A DNA stretch of 64,000 bases from Streptomyces mirabilis. GTDB taxonomy: Bacteria > Actinomycetota > Actinomycetes > Streptomycetales > Streptomycetaceae. Each line of letters begins with the position of its first letter. Positions within the stretch are counted from its first letter, which is position 1. The stretch covers positions 5,766,001-5,830,000 of the forward strand of contig NZ_CP074102.1 in the NCBI RefSeq assembly GCF_018310535.1, in the 5' to 3' direction. Shown in pieces: positions 41,791 to 51,255 of this stretch. The position numbers were made by a program, and so were the translations under genes. The notes below the pieces were generated by a model. That model was given only the letters and a program-made list of their open reading frames with translations. It was not told the DNA's origin and did no database searches.

Positions 41791-43410
41791 TCAGCGGCCG
41801 CTGCCGAGCGCCCGACGACCACGACGCTGGGAGAGGACCGGCAGGTTGTTGCGTGCCGGGGCGGAGGAGCGGGTGTCCTCCTCGATGCGCAGGGCGAGCG
41901 CCGGGCAGCGGCGTACGGCCCGCAGCGCCTTCGCCTCCGCGTACCGGGGCACCTGGGCCTGCGCGACGGTGGGGAAGCCGTCGGCGCCCAGTTCGAAGAC
42001 CTCGGGAAGGATGTCCGCGCACAGGCCGTGACCGCGGCACAGGGTCCAGTCGACGTAGATCTTCTGGCGGCTGGGACCCGCCTCCTCGACCGCCTGGCCG
42101 CCGGGGATGCCGGTGGGGAGCTGACCGCCCTCGAAGAGCGGCAGAACGCCCTCCACGGGCCTTCCGCAGCCATTGCCGAGGACATGGGCGGCCAGGTCGT
42201 CCGTGAACGCCTTGATGGTCGACTCGATGAACATCGCCGAGCCGTCGGGGTGCGAGCAGGCGCCGCGTCTCTTCACGGCCTTGGCGACCTGCTTCACGGC
42301 CTCCAGGGCGGCCGGACCGCCGCCGTTGAGGATGTCCTCCAGGCCGCGCGCCGCGGCGGGCAGGCCGAGATAGCAGGGACCGCACTGTCCCGCGCTCTCC
42401 TCGGCCAGCCACTGGGCCACCCGGAGCGACTCGCCCAGCGGGCACGTCTCCTGGGTGATCGGGAGGATCGCGCCGGCGCCGAGCGCGCCGCCCACCGCGT
42501 CCAGGGAGTTGCGCGAGACGATCGCCTCGTTGACCGTCGCCGCGTCCAGCCACTTGCCGTGGTAGCCGCCGGTCAGTACGCCCTGCGGCATCGGCGGGGC
42601 GCCGGCCAGCTGGAGCACGTAGCGCAGCGGCACGCCGGTGGGGACCTCGATCACCATGGGGCGGGCGACCGCGCCGGAGATGGTGAGCATGACGGTGCCG
42701 GGCTCGTCGTACAGACCGGTGTTGCGGTAGCGGTCGGGGCCGATACGGGCGGCGATGGCCAGCTGCGCGTACGTCTCGGCGTTCGACAGCAGGGTGGGCG
42801 CGCCGCCGACGCCGCTCTGCGACGCGCTGATCTTGCGGCCCGGTGGGACGGCCGGGCCTCCGTCGATGGAGCGGATGAGCGAAGCGGCCGCTCCGGTCAC
42901 CATCCGCACCGGATTGCGCTGCACGCGCGCGCGGAGCGGCGATCCGCGCCGGTCGCTCAGGCCGCGCTCGGCCAGCGCGGCCTCCATGGACCGCTGGGTC
43001 GACTCACGGGTCACCCCGATGACCAGGGTGCGCGCGCCCATGGCCTCCGCGGCCAGCAGGGCGCCGTCCAGGATGAGGTGCGGGGCACGGTTGATGAGCA
43101 CCGTGTCCTTGCGGCAGGCGGGTTCGTCCTCACTTCCGTTGACGACCACGACGGGTCGGATGCCCTTGCTGATGGCCGACTCGGCGACCGAGCGCAGTTT
43201 CTTGGCGAAGGGGAAGCCCGCGCCGCCGCGGCCCTTCAGTCCGATGGCCTCGGCGAGGCCCGCGAGCTGTTCACCGCCCATCGGCTCGAGCGGCCCGTGC
43301 ACCTTGAGGTGCATGGGCAGATCGAGCCGTTCAACCAGGTCGAAGCCCGACGTGAGCTGCGGAAGTCCGACGACGCGGACCTCCGGGACGTCGGGCAGGG
43401 CCTCGTTCAC
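41791..43410 (-). CDS. NuoF-like flavoprotein fused to a ferredoxin domain
   Basis: 539 aa. N-terminal two-thirds resemble complex I NuoF: FMN/NADH block LKGRGGAGFPFAKK, VVNGSEDEPACRKD, and the SLBB-like soluble region. In the Fe-S domain the first of the usual Cys is Ala (ESAGQCGPC), leaving CGPC and a later Cys in GACSHPDG, so the N3-type cluster may be altered. Residues about 455-525 form an added ferredoxin (CRGHGLC, then a distant RRCPALAL), of the CX5C...CP P450-ferredoxin type. The GTG start at 43410 overlaps the stop of the cytochrome-like gene (GTGA), so the two are translationally coupled. Probably a membrane electron-transfer module. Confidence 0.85.
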   Translation of the reverse strand: MNEALPDVPEVRVVGLPQLTSGFDLVERLDLPMHLKVHGPLEPMGGEQLAGLAEAIGLKGRGGAGFPFAKKLRSVAESAISKGIRPVVVVNGSEDEPACRKDTVLINRAPHLILDGALLAAEAMGARTLVIGVTRESTQRSMEAALAERGLSDRRGSPLRARVQRNPVRMVTGAAASLIRSIDGGPAVPPGRKISASQSGVGGAPTLLSNAETYAQLAIAARIGPDRYRNTGLYDEPGTVMLTISGAVARPMVIEVPTGVPLRYVLQLAGAPPMPQGVLTGGYHGKWLDAATVNEAIVSRNSLDAVGGALGAGAILPITQETCPLGESLRVAQWLAEESAGQCGPCYLGLPAAARGLEDILNGGGPAALEAVKQVAKAVKRRGACSHPDGSAMFIESTIKAFTDDLAAHVLGNGCGRPVEGVLPLFEGGQLPTGIPGGQAVEEAGPSRQKIYVDWTLCRGHGLCADILPEVFELGADGFPTVAQAQVPRYAEAKALRAVRRCPALALRIEEDTRSSAPARNNLPVLSQRRGRRALGSGR

Positions 43411-44726
43411 TTAAAGCCTCCGGAAGGGGCGTTCCATGGTTCACCGGAGCCAGGAGCGTCGAAGGCGCCCGGCAGTACGTCAGGCGTGGGACCGCTGTCG
43501 TACGTGTCGTTGGTGTTGTACGTACCGAAGGCGGGGTTCGTCTCACCGTTGTTGTACACATCACTCGTGACGTACCCGCCGGTGGCCGAGTTGTCATAGA
43601 CGGGGATGTTGTATCCCGTGTCGGCGAGCGGGTCGTACGCGGAGCGGGGTGCCTCACCGACCGGCGGCGGCGAGGGGATGGGCCAGCTGCCCGACGTGCT
43701 GCCACCGGCGTCGGCGCGGGGGAACGTCTCCGTCGGCTGCATGTCCATGGGCATCTGGATGCGCTCGGTCGGGGCCGCGCCGGCGGGGTTCGCGCCGGGC
43801 GTGCCCGAGACGGCCCGGTAGGCGGCCGCGAAGCCGGACGTCGCGTCCGCGGCGGCAGCGGGGTCGACCGGGGTCTGGTACAGCGACTGCTCGGGGGACG
43901 GCGTGCGCTGCGGGGGTACGAAGGGGGCGCCCGAGGACTGCTGCGCGGGACGCGGGGCGAAGCCCGGCAGGGAGTTCTCCGACAGGGCGGCACGGGATGC
44001 CGTCAGGTCCTCGCGGGCCATGCGGCCACCGGCGCCGCCGCCCTCGCCGAGGATCGCCAGGATCCGGTCGGCGACCTTGCGCTTGAAGGGGTGGGGAGCC
44101 GCGCGCAGGGCGAGGGCCGCGCCGACCGCGACCAGGCACAGCTCGTAGGACACCATGAAGAACGGCTTCGCCGCCCGTCCCGCGTAGAGGCCATGGATCA
44201 GCGCCGCGCACAGGGCCGGGTACGCCAGCATGTGCATCGCGCGCCAGCGCGCCGCGACCGGTGCCGGGGCCGCGAACTGGTTGCGCAGTGCGCCGGTGAT
44301 GCCCACGAAGATCATGAGCAGCCCGGCCAGGGAGCCGAGGCCGATGAGTCCGGCGCTGCCCTTGACGCCCAGACTGAAGGGGATCAGCGCGGCGATCAGG
44401 ACGGTGTGGTCCAGTGCCAGTTTGATGGTGATGTGCACCAAGAGGAACGCGATCGAGCCGACGGCCGTCACCCGGTGGATGCCCTGTGCCACGATCCGCT
44501 GACGCGTGTTGAGGATGAGCCGGTCCTGGGCGATGAGGCCCCAGATGACCGAACACGTGAGGGAGACGAGCGACAGGACGCCCGCACCGAAGTTGAGGAA
44601 GTCCTGGACTCGGTTGCCTCCGGCCAGCACGACCACGGGTATGAGCAGCAGGACGGCAGCCGTCGCCACCCCGTAGGCCGAGCGGCCCGGTCGGGGAAGC
44701 GTGCTGCCACTGCGACGAGGGTTCAT
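43407..44726 (-). CDS. Ferric-reductase-like transmembrane cytochrome
   Basis: 439 aa. N-terminal ~215 residues form about six transmembrane segments with two His pairs, His84/His98 and His165/His178, spaced as in ferric reductase/NOX cytochromes for two stacked haems across the membrane. The C-terminal ~220 residues are a low-complexity cytoplasmic tail (Pro/Gly/Tyr-rich, with DTGYN and YDPLAD). It lacks the FAD/NAD domain of NOX, which could be supplied by the coupled NuoF-like protein. ATG 44726. Probably passes electrons from NADH across the membrane; the final acceptor is unknown. Confidence 0.8.
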   Translation of the reverse strand: MNPRRSGSTLPRPGRSAYGVATAAVLLLIPVVVLAGGNRVQDFLNFGAGVLSLVSLTCSVIWGLIAQDRLILNTRQRIVAQGIHRVTAVGSIAFLLVHITIKLALDHTVLIAALIPFSLGVKGSAGLIGLGSLAGLLMIFVGITGALRNQFAAPAPVAARWRAMHMLAYPALCAALIHGLYAGRAAKPFFMVSYELCLVAVGAALALRAAPHPFKRKVADRILAILGEGGGAGGRMAREDLTASRAALSENSLPGFAPRPAQQSSGAPFVPPQRTPSPEQSLYQTPVDPAAAADATSGFAAAYRAVSGTPGANPAGAAPTERIQMPMDMQPTETFPRADAGGSTSGSWPIPSPPPVGEAPRSAYDPLADTGYNIPVYDNSATGGYVTSDVYNNGETNPAFGTYNTNDTYDSGPTPDVLPGAFDAPGSGEPWNAPSGGFK

Positions 44727-44876
44727 AGGGGGTTACTCCCAACGGTTCGGGGAAGCGGTCCCGAAGCCGAACTCTAAGTCGAGCCATACCGATGGGTACG
44801 AGGTTTGAGTTATTGCGTTGTTATCAAACGGCGACCAGGCCCTTGTGTTGTCCCGTAGCGTCCCCTTACGCGAAGT

Positions 44877-44890
44877 AATATTTGAATATT
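44877..44890. promoter_or_regulatory. AT-rich palindrome upstream of the cytochrome gene
   Basis: AATATT-TG-AATATT (44877-44890) in an island rich in A/T (about 44865-44905) within DNA otherwise about 70 percent G/C. It lies between the cytochrome gene and the leuS leader. A regulator site or promoter region is plausible. Confidence 0.3.
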
Positions 44891-44976
44891 GTTCAGTTTT
44901 TTTGGCGTGATTGTGACGAGCGGCACGGCGTGTCTGCCCCGTCCCAAGCTCGTCGCGGCGCGCGCAGGGGCTGCGG

Positions 44977-44982
44977 TACCCT
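44977..44982 (+). promoter_or_regulatory. -10 element of the leuS leader transcript
   Basis: TACCCT ends 6 nt before the ATG of the leader peptide. No convincing -35 is visible at 16-18 bp. Spacing suggests the leader peptide starts at the first base of the transcript. Confidence 0.5.
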
Positions 44983-44988
44983 GACGCC

Positions 44989-45027
44989 ATGCGTGCCGTA
45001 CGCCTTCTGCTTAGCGAGCCGCGCTGA
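44989..45027 (+). CDS. leuS leader peptide ([12 protein letters not shown])
   Basis: 12-codon ORF with three adjacent Leu codons (CTT CTG CTT) followed by Ser-Glu-Pro-Arg and TGA. A Leu run in a tiny ORF ahead of leucyl-tRNA synthetase is the classic sign of ribosome-mediated attenuation. Stalling at Leu codons when charged tRNA-Leu is low would change folding of the downstream RNA. Confidence 0.8.
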   Translation: MRAVRLLLSEPR

Positions 45028-45096
45028 TCAGTCCCGACCACTGACGACCCGTGGTCGGAATCGGCGCGGCGTCCCCTCCTGTGCGAGGGGATTTTT
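45019..45096 (+). promoter_or_regulatory. Attenuator of leuS
   Basis: A long hairpin pairs gccgcgctgat (45019-45029) with atcggcgcggc (45060-45070, one G-U), enclosing ccgaccac/gtggtcgg (45034-45041/45051-45058). Next comes tcccctc (45072-45078) / gagggga (45085-45091) plus five T (45092-45096), a rho-independent terminator. The first hairpin overlaps the leader stop, so ribosome position can control it. Alternative pairings were not computed. Confidence 0.7.
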
Positions 45097-45142
45097 CATT
45101 TCTAAGCCGCTGGCAGAGACGATCGATGGAGCTTTGAGGATC

Positions 45143-48031
<2,889 letters not shown>

Positions 48032-48083
48032 CCGCTTGCCCCGGTCCGGCACGGATCGGTGGCTTGGCTAGGGGTAGTCCCCT

Positions 48084-48126
48084 ACGGGCAGGTTCGGGGT
48101 TCTTCCGGAACTCCGGACCTGCCCGT
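48084..48126 (+). terminator. Hairpin after leuS
   Basis: acgggcaggt (48084-48093) pairs with acctgcccgt (48117-48126) around a GC-rich inner hairpin, 53 bp after the leuS stop. Confidence 0.8.
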
Positions 48127-48181
48127 TGCGTTTACCGTTGAAGAGTGACGCGGCGGTTGCCGCGACGTCCGGAGGAGGAGC

Positions 48182-48916
48182 GTGGTGGAAGCCGTGATCA
48201 CAGTTATCGCCCTGCTCTTCCTGCTGTTCGTGGTGCTGGGCGCATACGCCACCGTGAAGGTGATCGGCGCCGCCAAGCGCGGTGTGGACCGCACGATCTC
48301 CCAGGCCCGCCGCACGGTCGAGGACACCACCCTGCGTGCCAAGACCTTCACTCAGCCTGGCCCGGCGGGCGAGATCGCCCAGCTGAGACTGATGCTGCGC
48401 ACCTCGATGCGGGCCACGCAGGACGCGCTGCACTCGGGCGTGGCCGAGGACGAGTCCCTGAAGGAGTCCCTGGGGCTGTTCGAGCGGCTCAGTGTGCACG
48501 GGCGCGAGCTGGACGACGAGCTGAGGCGCCTGGAGAGCGAACCGGACAAGCGGACGCTCTCCACACGGCTGCCCGAGCTGCGCGAGCGCACCGAGCGGAT
48601 CACGCAGTCCGCGGACTCGCTTCGCTGGGCCGCGCGCGACCGGGCCCGCCGGTTCGCCGCCGACGACCTGGATTCGCTGAGTGAGCAGATCGACGTCGAG
48701 GCGGGCGCCCTGAGGCACTGGACGACCGCGCCGGGGCCCACGGCCCCCTGGCCCGAGGCGCCGGCACCGGACACGGCCACTTCCAGCGGCCAGACCTGGC
48801 CGGAGCCCCCGCAGTCCCGCCCGGCCGACGAGCCGCCGCGCTCCGCCATCACCCCGCCGGGACAGCGGCCGACCTACCCCTGGCAGAAGAAACCCCGTCC
48901 CGAGAGCACGACTTGA
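48182..48916 (+). CDS. Single-pass membrane protein with coiled coil, 244 aa
   Basis: N-terminal transmembrane helix (VITVIALLFLLFVVLGAYATV) then a helical cytoplasmic region (about 65-180) rich in charged residues, probably coiled coil (LFERLSVHGRELDDELRRLESE). The C-terminal ~65 residues are Pro/Thr-rich. GTG 48182 or the next GTG (48185) follows a ggaggaggag stretch; the second has better spacing. No known domain. It lies between leuS and degV in its own transcription unit. Confidence 0.8.
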   Translation: MVEAVITVIALLFLLFVVLGAYATVKVIGAAKRGVDRTISQARRTVEDTTLRAKTFTQPGPAGEIAQLRLMLRTSMRATQDALHSGVAEDESLKESLGLFERLSVHGRELDDELRRLESEPDKRTLSTRLPELRERTERITQSADSLRWAARDRARRFAADDLDSLSEQIDVEAGALRHWTTAPGPTAPWPEAPAPDTATSSGQTWPEPPQSRPADEPPRSAITPPGQRPTYPWQKKPRPESTT

Positions 48917-48985
48917 CCCGACCTAGACCGCAGGTGAAAGGGGCCGGGCTGCCGTCCGCGCTCCCCGGCAGGTAACCTCCAGCTC

Positions 48986-49831
48986 ATGTCCCGCCATGTC
49001 GCGATCGTCACCGATTCAACGGCCTACTTGCCGCGCCGGACGATGGAGCGCCACGGCATCACCGCGGTGCCCCTGACCGTGGTTCTCGGCGATCAGGCGC
49101 TCGAAGAGGGCACCGAGATCTCGGCCCGCTCCCTGGCGCAGGCACTCCAGAAGCGGCGCTCCGTCACCACGTCCCGGCCCAGCCCCGAGGTCTTCGCCGC
49201 TGCCTACCGCAGGGTCGCCGAGTCGGGCGCTACCGACATCGTCTCGCTCCATCTGTCCGCCGAACTCTCCGGCACATACGACGCCGCCGTCCTCGCGGCC
49301 CGTGAGGCCCCGGTCCCCGTGCGAGTGGTGGACACCGGGATGATCGCGATGGCCCTCGGGTTCTGCGCACTCGCCGCGGCCGAGTCCGCGGAGGCAGGGG
49401 GCACCGTCGACGAGGCGGTCGCGGCCGCGGAGAAGCGTGCCGCCGGCACCTACGCGTACTTCTACGTCGACACGCTCGACTATCTGCGTCGTGGCGGCCG
49501 TATCGGCGCCGCGCAGGCGCTGTTGGGCTCCGCGCTCGCGGTGAAGCCGCTGCTCCAGCTCGACGGGGGGCGGATCGAACCTCTGGAGAAGGTACGGACG
49601 GCGTCCAAGGCGATCGCCCGGCTCGAGGAGATCGTGGCCGAACGCGCGGGCAGCGCCCAGGTCGACATCGCCGTCCACCATCTCGCCGCCCCCGAGCGGG
49701 CGTCCGCCCTCGCGGACCGGTTGCGGGCGCGGGTGCCGGGCGTGGTCGATCTGCATGTGAGCGAGGTCGGTGCGGTGATCGGGGCGCACACGGGCCCCGG
49801 GCTGCTGGGGGCGGTCGTCTCGCCTCGATGA
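48986..49831 (+). CDS. DegV-family fatty-acid-binding protein
   Basis: 281-aa DegV protein, a fatty-acid-binding fold (FakB family) that presents fatty acids to the FakA kinase in other Gram-positives. Marks: VAIVTDSTAYLP, SRPSPEVF, LSGTYDAA, VVDTGMIAMALG, DTLDYLRRGGRIG and AVIGAHTGPG. TAACCT (48973-48978) ends 7 nt before ATG 48986 and no ribosome site is visible, so it may be leaderless. No FakA gene is in the window. Confidence 0.95.
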   Translation: MSRHVAIVTDSTAYLPRRTMERHGITAVPLTVVLGDQALEEGTEISARSLAQALQKRRSVTTSRPSPEVFAAAYRRVAESGATDIVSLHLSAELSGTYDAAVLAAREAPVPVRVVDTGMIAMALGFCALAAAESAEAGGTVDEAVAAAEKRAAGTYAYFYVDTLDYLRRGGRIGAAQALLGSALAVKPLLQLDGGRIEPLEKVRTASKAIARLEEIVAERAGSAQVDIAVHHLAAPERASALADRLRARVPGVVDLHVSEVGAVIGAHTGPGLLGAVVSPR

Positions 49832-49866
49832 GGCCGAGGAATTCGGTGGTGGCGGAGTGGGGGCGC

Positions 49867-49911
49867 CTGCGTCTGATGGGACTGCGTCTGATGGGACTAC
49901 TGCGTCTGATG
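49867..49911. repeat. 15-bp tandem repeat after degV
   Basis: ctgcgtctgatggga occurs exactly twice (49867-49881, 49882-49896), followed by a partial third copy after 3 nt (ctgcgtctgatg, 49900-49911). It begins 36 bp after the degV stop, in the gap before comEA. No terminator-like pairing is seen here. Confidence 0.9.
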
Positions 49912-50028
49912 CGTCTACTGGGCCTGGTGTGACTCGTGTGGGTGACGGAGTTATCCACAACTGGGTAGTTTTCCCCGGGGTTTGAGCAAGATCATCGCGA
50001 GGGCGGCGAGTTGCCCGATCCTCGACGT

Positions 50029-51255
50029 ATGGCACTTCGATCACGCTCACGCACCGCCACACCGACCAGCGGCCCGGGCCGCGGACCCGTCTCCGACGGC
50101 CGCACCCGCCATCGCCGCCATCGCTCGCCAAGCCGCGCAGGCACAGGCGCAGGTGTAGGTACAAGCGCAGGTACAGATACAGGTACAGGCGCCCGCGCCC
50201 GACGCCGCGATGCCTCGGCCGAGGCGCTCCGCCTGCGTGCGCAGGCGCTCTTCTCCGAAAGGCCCAGCACAGGAGGGGAGTTGAGGGACGGGCCGCCGGG
50301 CGTGGACCGGGATGTGGGAGGCCCAAGGGGGAGCACCTCGGCCGGGGTCGGGGTCGCCGTCGTTCGGGGAGGTGGCGGCTCTTCGCCCACCGGGGTCCTG
50401 GACCGTGACGAACCGAGCCCGAGCCCGAGCCCGTGCCCGAGCACGGGTGCGAGTGCGGGCGACCGTGCCGAGCGCGGTGCTCCCGCGCCCGGTGCGGCGG
50501 CGGCATGGCGGGAGCGGGCCGGGCTCGCCGTGCGGGAGCGGATGCCGCTGTGGCTGCAGTCGAGGTGCGGTCTGGAGCGCAGGAGTGTGACCGCACTCGG
50601 TGTGCTGCTGGTTGTCGCCGTGGTCTTCGCCGTGCAGCAGTTCTGGGGTGGCAGGACGCAGCCGGTGCGGGCTCCCGAGGTGGTGCGGGCAGTGGCGCCG
50701 TACGGCGGGCAGAGCGGCGCGGTGGAGCGGAAGTCGGCGGAGCCGGGAGGTTCGGTCGGGGCGCCGCCGAGCCCGGCCGGCTCGACCGGTTCGACCGGGA
50801 CCACGATCGTGGTGGACGTCAGCGGCAAGGTGCGCAGTCCCGGGCTGCAACGACTGCCGGCCGGCTCGCGGGTCGAGGACGCGCTGCGGGCCGCGGGTGG
50901 GGTGCGACCGGGCGCGAACACCGAGGGGCTCAACCGGGCCCGCCTCCTGGTGGACGGCGAACAGGTCGTGGTGGGCGTCCCCGCCGCCGTGGCTGGACCG
51001 GTCATGGGTGGCGGCTCCAGTGCCACCGGGATCGGCGGGTCCGCTTCAGGAGCGGTTCCTTCGGCTCCGGTCTCCCTCAGCACGGCCACCGTGGACCAGC
51101 TCGACACCCTGCCGGGCGTCGGTCCCGTTCTCGCCCAGCACATCATCGACTACCGCACCCAGCACGGCGGCTTCCGCTCGGTCGACGAGCTCCGCGAGGT
51201 CAATGGAATCGGCGACCGCCGGTTCTCCGATCTGCAGAAACTGGTACGGCCGTGA
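50029..51255 (+). CDS. comEA: ComEA-family helix-hairpin-helix DNA-binding protein
   Basis: 408 aa from ATG 50029 (TTG 50011, after gaggg, would add 6). The long N-terminus has a hexamer-repeat-encoded GTGAGVGTSAGTDTGTGA stretch and a PSPSPSP run, both low complexity. One transmembrane helix at about 188-206 (VTALGVLLVVAVVFAVQQF), then an SLBB domain (about 263-320; VVDVSGKVRSPGLQRLPAGSRV) and a C-terminal HhH domain (about 345-408; TVDQLDTLPGVGPVLAQHIIDY), which binds DNA. In competent bacteria ComEA pulls DNA through the wall. It is translationally coupled with comEC (GTGA overlap). Confidence 0.88.
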   Translation: MALRSRSRTATPTSGPGRGPVSDGRTRHRRHRSPSRAGTGAGVGTSAGTDTGTGARARRRDASAEALRLRAQALFSERPSTGGELRDGPPGVDRDVGGPRGSTSAGVGVAVVRGGGGSSPTGVLDRDEPSPSPSPCPSTGASAGDRAERGAPAPGAAAAWRERAGLAVRERMPLWLQSRCGLERRSVTALGVLLVVAVVFAVQQFWGGRTQPVRAPEVVRAVAPYGGQSGAVERKSAEPGGSVGAPPSPAGSTGSTGTTIVVDVSGKVRSPGLQRLPAGSRVEDALRAAGGVRPGANTEGLNRARLLVDGEQVVVGVPAAVAGPVMGGGSSATGIGGSASGAVPSAPVSLSTATVDQLDTLPGVGPVLAQHIIDYRTQHGGFRSVDELREVNGIGDRRFSDLQKLVRP

